From Corynebacterium lemuris (GTDB lineage: Bacteria; Actinomycetota; Actinomycetes; Mycobacteriales; Mycobacteriaceae), in contig NZ_JANWTC010000001.1 of NCBI RefSeq assembly GCF_024919295.1, positions 558,001 through 622,000 of the forward strand: 64,000 nt of DNA, written 5' to 3'. Below, one piece after another: positions 1 to 9,845 of this stretch (positions within the stretch are counted from its first letter, which is position 1; each line of letters begins with the position of its first letter). The notes below the pieces were generated by a model, which made no database searches, was not told the DNA's origin, and saw only the letters and a list, made by a program, of their open reading frames with translations. The position numbers and the translations under genes are program-made.

Positions 1-129
1 GGCGAGGGAAATATCGCGGGTCTCCACATCGATGCCTGCAGTGCCGGCGAACGCCTCGACAACCGGCTTGAACGAGTAGGTCGCGAGAAGCGGTGCCTCG
101 TCGGTGCGGGTCCAGATGATCTTAGCCAT
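1..129 (-). CDS. icd: Isocitrate dehydrogenase (NADP, monomeric type), N-terminal fragment
   Basis: Only the first 43 codons are in the window; the gene runs off the left edge. The translation begins [19 protein letters not shown], the characteristic start of the large (about 80 kDa) monomeric NADP-dependent isocitrate dehydrogenase of corynebacteria. The enzyme converts isocitrate to 2-oxoglutarate in the cytosolic TCA cycle. The ATG is at 129-127. On the minus strand it is preceded by GAGGGAGTTAC, which gives a plausible ribosome binding site. The neighbour on the other side is divergently transcribed. Identity is judged from the N-terminal signature alone, but that signature is highly specific. 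Confidence 0.9.
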   Translation of the reverse strand, partial: MAKIIWTRTDEAPLLATYSFKPVVEAFAGTAGIDVETRDISLA

Positions 130-303
130 GTAACTCCCTCGTGGTATACGGGTCAATAGTCGGTTATCCAGCCTACCCTTTCCCCTACGATACGGCCGGT
201 GGCAGGGGCCGGGAGCCACCGGAAACCGCTTGCCGCGGCATCTTTTCCCTCGCCCCTCCACCAGGGGGAATACACGGAACCGGTGGCGGTCAACGTAGTG
301 GCG

Positions 304-309
304 TAGTAT
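304..309 (+). promoter_or_regulatory. -10 box of a probable leaderless promoter for the MFS gene
   Basis: TAGTAT fits the actinobacterial -10 pattern TANNNT and ends 8 nt before the GTG at 318, so transcription would start at or next to the start codon. No Shine-Dalgarno sequence precedes that GTG. Confidence 0.5.
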
Positions 310-317
310 GCCCATCC

Positions 318-1556
318 GTGAAAGACCGCCTCCGCTCAGTCCGCACCGTTGTCCCGGCCCGGCGCCCCCGGCCCCGCCAGACCGAGATCACGAAACGGCG
401 CCGGCTGATCGTCATGCTCGCCCTCGCCCTGGGTGGTTTCGCCATCGGCACCACCGAATTCGTCTCCATGGGCCTGCTGCCGCTGATCGCCGAGGACTTC
501 ACCGTCACCGAGGACCAGGCCGGCCACATCATCTCCGCCTACGCCCTCGGCGTGGTCGTCGGTGCCCCGGTGATCACGGCCCTGACCGGGCTCGTGCCCC
601 GGCGCCGCCTGCTCCTGCTGCTCATGCTCGCCTTCACCCTCGGCCACCTCGCCGCTGCGCTCGCGGACAACTATCCGCTGCTGCTGGCCGCCCGCTTCCT
701 CGCGGGCCTGCCACACGGCGCGTACTTCTCCGTGGCGGGACTCTCCGCCGCCTCGATGGCCCCACCCGGCCAGCGCGGCCGGGCCGTCGCCTTCGTGGGC
801 ATGGGCCTGTCCGTGGCCACCGTCGCCGGTGTCCCGGCCGCCCAGGCCCTCGGCCAGGCCTACGGCTGGGCGGCGGCCTACGCCCTGGTCGCCATCCTCG
901 GCCTGGCCACCTTCACTGCCCTGTGGTTCCTCATGCCGCACATGACGCAGATGGCGCCCACCTCCGCGCTCACGGAACTCAGTGCCCTCGCCCGCTCCCA
1001 GGTCTGGCTGACCCTGGCCATCGGTACCGTCGGTTTCGGCGGCATGTTCGCCGTCTACACCTACATCTCCTGGACCATGACCGAACGCGCCGGGCTGGAT
1101 CTGGAATGGATGTGGTTGGTGCTCATGGCCTATGGCGTGGGCTCCGTTCTGGGCAACTGGTTCGGCGGGCGTGTCGCGGACCGCAACCTCGAGTACGGCA
1201 TCCTGTTCGCGCTGGTCATGATCGCGGTGGTGCTCACCGGCTTCTACTTCAGCTCCGTCAGCCCGGTGCCCGGTACCCTCAACTTCGCCCTCATCGGCTT
1301 CTTCGGTTCCTCCCTCGTGCCCTCCCTCCAGATCCGGCTCATGGATGTCGCCGGGGACGCCCAGACGCTGGCCGCAGCACTCAACCACTCGGCCCTCAAC
1401 CTGGCGAACGCAGGTGGCGCGGCGCTGGGTGGCGTGGTCATCGCCGCCGGCCTGGGGTACTCGGCCCCCGCGCTCGCCGGCGCGGGCCTGGCGGTGGCCG
1501 CCATCCTCATCTGGTTCCCCACAGTATGGCTGCGGCGCCGGGCGGCGATAAGGTGA
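318..1556 (+). CDS. MFS transporter, arabinose-efflux/AraJ-like drug:H+ antiporter family
   Basis: A 412-residue, 12-helix major facilitator protein predicted to export small molecules or drugs across the cytoplasmic membrane. After a basic N-terminus ([15 protein letters not shown]) the first membrane helix contains [17 protein letters not shown], typical of the AraJ/YdhP efflux-permease group. An arginine-rich loop, PRRRLLLL, follows helix 2 as in the MFS A-motif region. I chose the GTG at 318 because it sits 8 nt after a TAGTAT -10 box; an in-frame ATG at 414 would remove the basic leader. The stop is 5 nt before the exodeoxyribonuclease gene. The substrate cannot be told from sequence. 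Confidence 0.8.
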   Translation: MKDRLRSVRTVVPARRPRPRQTEITKRRRLIVMLALALGGFAIGTTEFVSMGLLPLIAEDFTVTEDQAGHIISAYALGVVVGAPVITALTGLVPRRRLLLLLMLAFTLGHLAAALADNYPLLLAARFLAGLPHGAYFSVAGLSAASMAPPGQRGRAVAFVGMGLSVATVAGVPAAQALGQAYGWAAAYALVAILGLATFTALWFLMPHMTQMAPTSALTELSALARSQVWLTLAIGTVGFGGMFAVYTYISWTMTERAGLDLEWMWLVLMAYGVGSVLGNWFGGRVADRNLEYGILFALVMIAVVLTGFYFSSVSPVPGTLNFALIGFFGSSLVPSLQIRLMDVAGDAQTLAAALNHSALNLANAGGAALGGVVIAAGLGYSAPALAGAGLAVAAILIWFPTVWLRRRAAIR

Positions 1557-1561
1557 CGGCC

Positions 1562-2461
1562 ATGACTCTGACCATCACCTCCATCAATGTCAACGGCATC
1601 CGGGCCGCTGTGAAGCAGCGCAACGAAGACAACCCGGGGATGCTGGCCTGGCTGGCGGAATCCGCCTCCGACGTCGTGCTCCTGCAGGAGGTACGGGCCA
1701 CCATCGACGAGACGGTCAAGGCCCTGCAGCCCGCCCTCGACGCAGGCTGGCACTACGTCGGCGCGCCCGCCGTCGCCCGGGGCCGCGCCGGGGTGGGCAT
1801 CCTCTCCCGGGCCCCGCTTGACGACGTCCGCGTCGGCCTCGGGTCCTTCGTCGATTCCGGCCGCTGGATCGAGGGCACCTTCGACGGGGTGCGTGTGGCC
1901 TCGCTGTACCTGCCCTCCGGTTCCGTCGGCTCCGAGAAGCAGGACGAGAAGTACCGCTTCCTCGACGAGTTCGAACCCTTCCTGGAGCAGCGTGCCGGGG
2001 AGTTCCCCGAGATGATCATCGGCGGCGACTGGAACATCTGCCACCGGCGGGAGGACCTGAAGAACTGGAAGGGGAACCTGAAGAACTCCGGTTTCCTCGC
2101 CGACGAACGGGCCTTCCTGGACTCCGTGTTCGGGCACTTCCCCGAGGAAATGCCGCAGGAGAAGCCCGGACTGGGGGAGTACCACGGCGTGGTCGGCTAC
2201 GACGGGCGTACGATCCGGGGTGCAGCCACTGAACCGAAGTGGTTCGACGTGGCCCGCCGCCTCCAGCCCGAGGGGGAAGGGCCGTACACCTGGTGGACCT
2301 ACCGCGGCCAGGCGTTCAACAACAACGCCGGCTGGCGGATCGACTATCAGGCCGCCACCAGAAGCATGCTCGACCGTGCCGAGCACAGCTGGGTTGACCG
2401 CGCACCCACCGTGGAGACCCGCTGGTCCGATCACTCCCCACTGAATGTGACTTACGCATAG
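1562..2461 (+). CDS. xthA: Exodeoxyribonuclease III (AP endonuclease)
   Basis: A 299-aa enzyme of the ExoIII/APE1 endonuclease-exonuclease-phosphatase fold, acting on abasic sites in base-excision repair. Visible family motifs are the N-terminal SINVNGIRAA, the metal-binding glutamate in LLQEVRA (about residue 43), GGDWNICH in the middle, and the C-terminal WSDHSPL containing the Asp-His pair (about 290-291). Length matches the family. The ATG at 1562 follows the MFS stop by 5 nt and sits beside GGTGACGGCC, so the two genes are probably cotranscribed. The next gene starts 3 nt after the stop. Confidence 0.95.
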   Translation: MTLTITSINVNGIRAAVKQRNEDNPGMLAWLAESASDVVLLQEVRATIDETVKALQPALDAGWHYVGAPAVARGRAGVGILSRAPLDDVRVGLGSFVDSGRWIEGTFDGVRVASLYLPSGSVGSEKQDEKYRFLDEFEPFLEQRAGEFPEMIIGGDWNICHRREDLKNWKGNLKNSGFLADERAFLDSVFGHFPEEMPQEKPGLGEYHGVVGYDGRTIRGAATEPKWFDVARRLQPEGEGPYTWWTYRGQAFNNNAGWRIDYQAATRSMLDRAEHSWVDRAPTVETRWSDHSPLNVTYA

Positions 2462-2464
2462 ATC

Positions 2465-3334
2465 ATGGACGCCATCGATACCGGCCAGCTGCTGGTCATC
2501 ACCTTCGTCATCGGCATCACGGCCGAGGCCATCACCGCTGCGCTGGCGGCGGGAAAACAGAAGATGGACCTGTTCGGCGTCGTCGCCCTGGCCGCCCTCA
2601 CCGGCCTCGGCGGCGGCACCATCCGCGACATGATCCTGGACACCTACCCCCTGACCTGGGTGGAGAACCCCATCTATCTTGTCATCGTGGTGGTTGCCGC
2701 CCTGGTGACGGTGTCCCTGTCTTTCCTCATGCACTATTTCCGGAAGGTGTTCCTGCTTGCCGACGCCGTCGGCCTGGCCACCTTCTCGGTCATCGGCACC
2801 CAGATCGCCCTGGACCTGGGCTACGGCTTCGTCATCGCCGCCGTGGCGGCGGTGGTCAACGGCGTCTCCGGCGGTGTGCTGCGTGACCTGATGAGCGACC
2901 GCGTGCCCCTGGTGTTCTCCAAGGAGCTCTACGCCTCCGTCGCAATGATGGCCACCGCCATATACATGGGACTCCTGGCCGTCGGACTCAGCGAGAACTG
3001 GACCATCGTGATCACGCTGGTCGCGACCTTCGCCATCCGCGTCATCGCCATGTACTTCGGGCTCAGCCTCCCCGTCTTCGATTACCGCGGAGCCGACCAG
3101 CCCATCGACCCACGGGCCTCACTGTCCTACCAGTCGATGCGCCGCCACCTGCGTCTGTCACGTCGCCGCGTCACCTTCGACACCTCCCGCTACACCCTGC
3201 TGGGCAGGAGCCACGACAAGAAGGGGAAGGGGAAGAAACAGCGTTGGGCCCTGCCGGAGGACGCCACCGGAGAGGACCCCGACGAGATGCCGGATCCGGG
3301 GGACGGGGCGGCCAGCCCCAGCCCCCGCTCATAG
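2465..3334 (+). CDS. YadS/UPF0126 (TRIC/glycine-transporter domain) membrane protein
   Basis: A 289-aa integral membrane protein built of two similar three-helix halves, the signature of the YadS/UPF0126 family related to trimeric intracellular cation channels. Each half carries a GG(T/V)(I/L)RD motif: GLGGGTIRDMI around residue 58 and GVSGGVLRDLM around residue 140. These glycine-rich bends are the family's pore-associated elements. Residues from about 205 onward form a cytosolic extension rich in Arg/Lys (KKGKGKKQR) and then Asp/Pro, longer than in minimal homologues. The start lies 3 nt downstream of xthA, suggesting one operon. Transported substrate is unknown. Confidence 0.8.
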   Translation: MDAIDTGQLLVITFVIGITAEAITAALAAGKQKMDLFGVVALAALTGLGGGTIRDMILDTYPLTWVENPIYLVIVVVAALVTVSLSFLMHYFRKVFLLADAVGLATFSVIGTQIALDLGYGFVIAAVAAVVNGVSGGVLRDLMSDRVPLVFSKELYASVAMMATAIYMGLLAVGLSENWTIVITLVATFAIRVIAMYFGLSLPVFDYRGADQPIDPRASLSYQSMRRHLRLSRRRVTFDTSRYTLLGRSHDKKGKGKKQRWALPEDATGEDPDEMPDPGDGAASPSPRS

Positions 3335-3347
3335 CCCCCGCTGCTAG

Positions 3348-4715
<1,368 letters not shown>

Positions 4716-4791
4716 GCGTCAGCGGACCTGATTCTGCTTATCGACGTCCCTCCCACCCCGGGTCACCCTCCAGGCGCCCGGGATGCAGCTG

Positions 4792-6475
4792 TCACTCGGG
4801 TGGGGCCCGGCCTGGATCGGTGTCGGCCTGTGCCATGGCCTCCTCCAGCCGGGCATGGGCCTCGGCCCGCTGCTCAGCGCCTTCCTGGTAGTCCTCGAAC
4901 TCTGCTGCTGCGGCCCGCGCTGCTGCCCGCTCAGCCCGACGGGCACGGCGCTGCACATAGGTCTGCACCCACCGTTTCTCCACCGCCGCCAGAGGTCCCT
5001 GGGCATGATCCACCGCCCACGTCCCGTCCGCGAAGAGCCAGAACACATCCCCCGTAATGGGATCGAGCAGGTAGGTGGCCTGGGCATCAGTTTTCCGGTT
5101 GTGGTGGTGCCGGCACAGCATCACCATGTTCCCCGGTGTGGTGGGCCCACCGTCGTGGTGGTTGATGCGGTGGTCGTTATCGCTGGCGACCGCGGGTGTG
5201 GAGCACCCGGGCCAGCGGCAGCACCAGTCCCTCCCGACGAGGTAGGCCCGGATCACAGGTGTCGGGGTATAGGCCGGTGTGACTGCGGTGGTCGTTATCG
5301 CTGGCGACCGCGGGTGTGGAGCACCCGGGCCAGCGGCAGCACCAGTCCCTCCCGACGAGGTAGGCCCGGATCACAGGTGTCGGGGTATAGGCCGGTGTGA
5401 CTGCGGTGGCAGCAGCATCCATGTCCGTGGTGCGCTCAGAGATGTCCAGCAGACGGGTGGCTGCCTGCGCGGTGAGCATGCCTGCCAGGGGGTGGAACAC
5501 CGGGGCACCGGGGATGTCCTTCGCGGTGTAGAGATGCGTGGTCACCGAGGTGGTGGTCTGACCGAGGAGGAGCAGGACCATCGCCCGGGCCTGGCTGACA
5601 CCCGCGGTGCGGGCGATCTGCCACACCACATCCCGGATCAGCGTGCCGGTGGCCTGATCCACCGACAACTCGAAGCGGACGGTGGCGTTGTCCTCGGTGT
5701 CGATCCACAACCCCGGTGCCGGGGTGTCGCCCAGGGGTGGCAGCGAGCGCATGAGCTCGACCGGGTCGAGACAGGGCTGCGGACCCGTCGGGGTGTCGTT
5801 CTCCCCGGTGTCTTCCCCGGCGCTCTCGTTTTCTTCGTTGCCCTGGCTTCCGTCCCCTGGGTCCTTGTCGGCAGTGTCCTCCCCGGCATCCCTCTCACAA
5901 TTGCCCTCGGAATCGTCCTCCCCGTCCCCCGGGTTGCCCTCCGGGTCCTCCCCGGGTTCTGGTTCTGGTGGTGGGTCCGGTTCCGGGACCGGGGGCCAGG
6001 CGGGGTGGTCATCGTGGGTCACCACGGTGGTGATGGTGGTGGCCACGACCCGGGCGAAGGTCCGGGGTGTGGGCAGCAGCTGGTGCGCCCTGCTCGGTTG
6101 CAGTTTGGCGACCAGGTCCTCATCGAGGACCTCCCAGAAGTAGGGGTCGTCCTGCAGCCGTTGCGGGGCCTGGACTGCGGCGCGGTCGATGGCACCGAGG
6201 TAGGTCATGTCAAGCACCCAGGTCTGCTCCACGAGGGCGCGCAACCGCGGGAGTCGGTCGAGGGTGCTCAGGGCGTCGAGGTGGCGGGTGATGGTGCCGG
6301 GCAGGAGGCCGGTGGAGCGGGTCAGGCCGGCGAGCAGGGTGGTCCAGTCGACGGTGTCGAGTTGTTCGGGTGTGGGTTGGATGGCGCGCCAGAACCGGTA
6401 GGTGCCGGCGGTGTTGGTGGTGCGTGCCACCGCGTGTGGGTCGGCCTTGTTGAGCACACTCCATGACGGTTGCAT
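4792..6475 (-). pseudogene. DUF222 / 13E12-family HNH endonuclease-like gene, disrupted by a 118-bp tandem duplication
   Basis: On the minus strand a DUF222 protein starts at an ATG at 6475 preceded by a strong ribosome binding site (AGGGGGTGAG). It continues for 432 codons to a stop at 5177. A second, overlapping reading frame carries the rest to 4792, including the HNH zinc-binding module (CRWPGC, DHR, CRHHHNRK) and a basic helical tail. The break is an exact 118-bp direct duplication, 5166-5283 and 5284-5401. Since 118 is not a multiple of three it shifts the frame inside copy two; removing one copy restores a single 521-codon gene. As written, the long product ends just after the first HNH half-site and lacks the CRHHHNRK part. 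A very acidic low-complexity stretch (about residues 165-235) separates the DUF222 part from the rest. The role of DUF222-HNH proteins in actinobacteria is not established. Confidence 0.85.
5166..5409. repeat. Exact tandem duplication, two 118-bp units
   Basis: Unit 1 is 5166-5283 and unit 2 is 5284-5401. The 8-bp word TGCGGTGG occurs at the start of each unit and again at 5402-5409, so the ancestral gene had TGCGGTGG 118 bp apart. A slip or recombination between those words explains the event. The copies appear identical, implying a very recent duplication or an assembly artefact. Confidence 0.95.
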
Positions 6476-6819
6476 CCTGTCTCACCCCCTGTCGAACTCG
6501 GTCGCTTATCCGTTCGATTTCGACGCTAGACCATGCCCCTGACACGGGGGTGAACTTCGGGGTCAACCGACGGTGAACGGGCAGTTCAGGGGTATTTATT
6601 TAATGAAAATAGGCCCCTTTTCGATCACGGGGGAAGGCAGCCACGGTGACTCGGGCGGAAGTCGAGGCCACTGGAAAATTTCCTGATCTTCCGAACAGGG
6701 TTCAGCCAGGGGATCGTAACGGTTGCATTGCGGTACGTGCGATGTGCCGCATTTTTACCTACCGTGGGGGTTGTATCAGCAGGTTGAGGAATGGCTGATC
6801 CTTCCGGAGAGGAGTGGCA
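6476..6819. other. 344-bp intergenic region between divergent genes
   Basis: It must hold the promoters of the minus-strand DUF222 gene and the plus-strand YihY gene. A markedly AT-rich patch lies at 6591-6613 (TATTTATTTAATGAAAATAG), unusual for this GC-rich window. A second, near 6752-6760, reads TTTTTACCTACCGT. No open reading frame with a ribosome binding site, tRNA or clear stem-loop was seen. Confidence 0.5.
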
Positions 6820-7899
6820 GTGGCCACCAGCACGCAGTCCGACCAGCGCAACGTCGATGAGTTCGGCATTGAACGGGTCCACGACGATGACCCGGGGGCC
6901 GTCGATAAGGTCCGTGAGAGGTCGGAGGCCGTCGACCACCTGATGCGGATGCAGGACCGCTATTCGTCGATGGGCGGCAACCAGTATTCGGCGGGCATCA
7001 CCTACTTCTCGGTCCTGGCGATCTTCCCCATCCTCATGCTCATTGTCGCCGCGGTCGCCACGTTCCTGGCCAACCGTCCCGAGGTACTCACCGACGTGCA
7101 GGAGCAGATCGCCGGTTCGGTCGAGGGGGAGCTGGGCACGCTCATCAATGACATCCTCACCACGGCCATCGCGCAGCGTGGTGCGGTCGCCGGGATCGGT
7201 GCCGTGACCGCCCTGTGGTCGGGTCTCGGCTGGATGAACAACCTGCGCTACGGGGCCTCCAAGATGTGGAAGGTCGACCCCACCGCCGTCGGCAACTTCG
7301 TCACCAAGAAATTCAGTGACCTGCTGGGGCTGTTCGGTCTGTTCCTGGCGCTGGCGGTGGCCTTCGCTGTCACTGCGATCGGCAGCTCCGGGCTGACGGA
7401 GTACGTCCTGGAATTCTTCGGCCTGGCCGGGATCCCGGGCATCCGCTTTCTCACTTACGGTGTGGCCATCCTCGTCGGACTGCTGGCGAACTTCCTGGTC
7501 ATGGCCTGGATGGTGTTCTATCTGCCCCGCACGAAGGTGCCCATGCGTTCCGGGTTGCAGGCTGCCGTCCTCGGTGCGCTCGGCTTCGAGGTGATCAAGC
7601 AGCTCGGTTCATTATTCGCGACCAATGCGCTGTCGAATCCGGCGGGCGCGACCTTTGGGCCGATCATCGGTCTCATGGTCGTGCTCTACCTGGTGTGGCG
7701 TCTGGTCATGTACGTCTCCGCCTGGGCAGCAACCACCGAGGAATCCCTGCAGATGGCTCAGATGCCCGCCCCGGTGCCAGCCGTCATCCGGGTGCGGGAG
7801 GAGGTCAACCAGGGTCCCGGCGCAGGTGTCGCCGTCGGGGTGGGCGCCGCGCTCGGCGCCCTGGGGGCGGGTGCTCTCGCGCTCCTGCGGCGTAAGTAG
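6820..7899 (+). CDS. YihY/BrkB family inner-membrane protein
   Basis: A 359-aa member of the YihY/virulence-factor BrkB family (formerly mis-annotated ribonuclease BN), a six-helix membrane protein of unknown transport or structural role. Recognisable elements are the entry segment YSSMGGNQYSAGITYFSVLAIFPI, the GLGWMNNLRYGASKMW block and the late PAGATFGPIIGLMVVLYLVWRLVMYVSAWA helices. About 80 polar residues precede the first helix and a Gly/Ala-rich hydrophobic tail closes the protein. I chose GTG 6820 over GTG 6814 because AGGAG at 6809-6813 is correctly spaced for 6820. Confidence 0.85.
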   Translation: MATSTQSDQRNVDEFGIERVHDDDPGAVDKVRERSEAVDHLMRMQDRYSSMGGNQYSAGITYFSVLAIFPILMLIVAAVATFLANRPEVLTDVQEQIAGSVEGELGTLINDILTTAIAQRGAVAGIGAVTALWSGLGWMNNLRYGASKMWKVDPTAVGNFVTKKFSDLLGLFGLFLALAVAFAVTAIGSSGLTEYVLEFFGLAGIPGIRFLTYGVAILVGLLANFLVMAWMVFYLPRTKVPMRSGLQAAVLGALGFEVIKQLGSLFATNALSNPAGATFGPIIGLMVVLYLVWRLVMYVSAWAATTEESLQMAQMPAPVPAVIRVREEVNQGPGAGVAVGVGAALGALGAGALALLRRK

Positions 7900-8006
7900 G
7901 ACCAGCGGAATCAGGGTGAACTTCAGGGGCTTTCCCGATGCCGGACGTTGAGCGTGGGGCCTATCCTTGAGGGGACGACACAACTTCCAAGGACAAGGTG
8001 ACCGAC

Positions 8007-8855
8007 ATGAACTCCCCGACGCCGAACCTCTACCAGCTCCACGGCCTCGACCGCAGCGCCTCGGCGGACGAGCTGGGACGTGTTCTGGCGCAACGTGATC
8101 TCGATCTGGAGAATCAGGCTGTCCTGGACACCGATCCCCGGCGCCGGCAGCTGCACACCACCTTCGCGGTCCTCTCCGATGACGCCCGTCGCGCGACCTA
8201 CGATGACGCGTTGGATGCCTCCCTCAACCTGAACTGGAACGACCTGGAGTACCTGGGTAACTTCGGCACGCTGCCGGATCCGCAGATGTTCCCCGGGCAA
8301 CCCCAACCACAGCCCCAACCTCAGCAGCAGTCGACACCCTACAACTATCCGACGTACACCCCGCCGCCACCGCAGGCGGATCCCTTCGCCAACCCCTCCC
8401 AGTACATGGCCGGGGTGCCCGTGCATCAGCCGACCGTGGACCGGCCCTCGGCAGGTCTGCGTCTGGGCATGATGCTTCTCGACGGCATCCTCCTCTCCAT
8501 GCTCACCGGTCTGCTCGTCGTGATCTTCGGGGCGGGCGAGGGGGCCGGCTGGTTGCTGAGCTCCATCGCTGCGCTGGCGTATTTCATCGGTTTTGAGGTG
8601 TACACCGGTGCCTCCCCGGTCAAGCACCTGTTCGGTTACCAGGTCCGGGACCTCAACACCGGCGAGAACCTGAGCCTGCAGCAGTCGGCGAAGCGTCAGT
8701 GGTGGCGCATCGTCAACATCGTCCCCGGTATCGGCTGGCTGATCAGCTTCATCGGTGCCATCGCCATCGGCAGCTCCATCAACCCGACCAACCAGTTCAT
8801 CGGCTCCCACGACCGCTGGGCGGGTGCGGAGGTCGTGCGTAAGCCGGGCCGGTAG
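8007..8855 (+). CDS. RDD-family membrane protein with an N-terminal J-like domain
   Basis: A 282-aa protein in three parts. Residues 1 to about 70 resemble a DnaJ J-domain (NLYQLHGL...SADELGRVL...FAVLSDDARRATYDDAL) but lack the HPD tripeptide needed to stimulate DnaK. A Pro/Gln-rich linker (QPQPQPQPQQQ and PPPPQ) follows. The C-terminal RDD membrane domain starts with AGLRLGMMLLDGILLSML and includes a WWRIVNIVPGIGWL helix. RDD domains occur in small transporters and membrane scaffolds; the role here is unknown. I chose ATG 8007 (AAGGTG at 7995-8000 as ribosome site) over an in-frame GTG at 7998. A TATCCT -10 box lies upstream near 7961. Confidence 0.75.
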   Translation: MNSPTPNLYQLHGLDRSASADELGRVLAQRDLDLENQAVLDTDPRRRQLHTTFAVLSDDARRATYDDALDASLNLNWNDLEYLGNFGTLPDPQMFPGQPQPQPQPQQQSTPYNYPTYTPPPPQADPFANPSQYMAGVPVHQPTVDRPSAGLRLGMMLLDGILLSMLTGLLVVIFGAGEGAGWLLSSIAALAYFIGFEVYTGASPVKHLFGYQVRDLNTGENLSLQQSAKRQWWRIVNIVPGIGWLISFIGAIAIGSSINPTNQFIGSHDRWAGAEVVRKPGR

Positions 8856-8862
8856 AGCGGAT

Positions 8863-8868
8863 TAGCAT
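8863..8868 (+). promoter_or_regulatory. -10 box of a probable leaderless promoter for the adenosine-deaminase-like gene
   Basis: TAGCAT ends 7 nt before the ATG at 8876. The ATG that overlaps this box (8867) is therefore very unlikely to be the real start. Confidence 0.55.
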
Positions 8869-8875
8869 GGGGGCC

Positions 8876-9841
8876 ATGTACGAGACCCCTGAGATCAGCC
8901 CGGACCGCAAGAACGTCAACCGCGAGGTCCTCGCAGGCCTGCCGAAGGTCCTTCTTCACGACCATCTCACCGGCGAGCCTGCGCAGACCCCTGACACCCT
9001 GACGACCCAGGTGCGGGAGCAGCTCACCGAGCTCGCCGCCGACAACGTGGTCTATGTCGAACTCCGCATCTCCCCGGAGCTGCACACCGCAGGTGGGCTG
9101 ACCCTCCAGGAGGTCGTCGACTGCGCCGTGGCCGGACTCGACGTCCCGCGTATCGACGCCCGTCTCATCCTCACCGCCCAGCGCGGCCGCCTCATCTCGG
9201 AGATCGCCGAACTGGCGGTGCGCAACCACGGACGCCAGGTCGTCGGCTTCGACGTCGCGGGACCGGAGGAACATTCCCTGGAGGAGCATGCGGATGCCTT
9301 CCGGCAGCTGCGCGAGGCCTACGTCCCCTTCACCCTGCACGCCGGACTGGACGGCGGCATCGACGCCATCGCCGAGGCCGTCCAGTTGGGTGCGGTCCGT
9401 CTGGGTCATCCGGTGGGTCTGATCGACGACTTCCACATCGACACCGAGGGTTTTGAGGGGGTGCTGCCTGGCCGGGTCTCCGGCTGGGTCCGCGACCGCC
9501 ACATCGCGATCGATTTCTCCCCGACCCTCGAGGTGCACCTGGAGGCTGCGGAGGAGATCGGCGACCACCCCCTCACCCTGCTGCAGCAGCTCGGTTTCAC
9601 GTGCACCGTCAGCACCGGCAACCGTCAGATCGCAGGTTCGCTGACCGAGCAGTTCGTCGTGCTCGCGGAGACCTTCGGCTACGGCCTGGAGGAGTTCTTC
9701 GACCTCACCGTCAACGCCGTACGTGCTGCCTTTATCAGTGAGGTGGAGCGCCAGGACCTGCTCGAGCGCATCATCCTGCCCTCCTACGAGGCCCAGGATG
9801 TCGTCGAGGGCCTGGACCAGGTGGAAACGGAGGAGGAGTAG
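8876..9841 (+). CDS. Adenosine-deaminase-like amidohydrolase with lost catalytic residues
   Basis: A 321-aa protein clearly related to actinobacterial adenosine deaminases: KVLLHDHLTG at the N-terminus, VVYVELRISPELH, VVGFDVAGPE, and a final FGYGLEEFFDLTVNAVRAAF segment. Key active-site positions are altered. The HAGE motif carrying the catalytic glutamate reads HAGL. GHG reads GHP. The CPSSN-type block reads SPTLE. The Thr-Asp motif with the metal-ligand aspartate reads STGN. The N-terminal metal pair HxH is kept. About 35-40 residues usual after the HxH motif are missing. By family knowledge this protein should not deaminate adenosine and may have another substrate or only bind. Start chosen at 8876 from the leaderless promoter. 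The convergent neighbour ends 4 nt downstream. Confidence 0.75.
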   Translation: MYETPEISPDRKNVNREVLAGLPKVLLHDHLTGEPAQTPDTLTTQVREQLTELAADNVVYVELRISPELHTAGGLTLQEVVDCAVAGLDVPRIDARLILTAQRGRLISEIAELAVRNHGRQVVGFDVAGPEEHSLEEHADAFRQLREAYVPFTLHAGLDGGIDAIAEAVQLGAVRLGHPVGLIDDFHIDTEGFEGVLPGRVSGWVRDRHIAIDFSPTLEVHLEAAEEIGDHPLTLLQQLGFTCTVSTGNRQIAGSLTEQFVVLAETFGYGLEEFFDLTVNAVRAAFISEVERQDLLERIILPSYEAQDVVEGLDQVETEEE

Positions 9842-9845
9842 GCCG

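Noticed and set aside
1244-2734. Long open frame on the minus strand opposite the MFS and xthA genes
   Set aside because: Product is compositionally typical of a GC-rich shadow frame (Gly/His/Asp-rich), with no family motifs and no ribosome site; it lies opposite well-identified genes.
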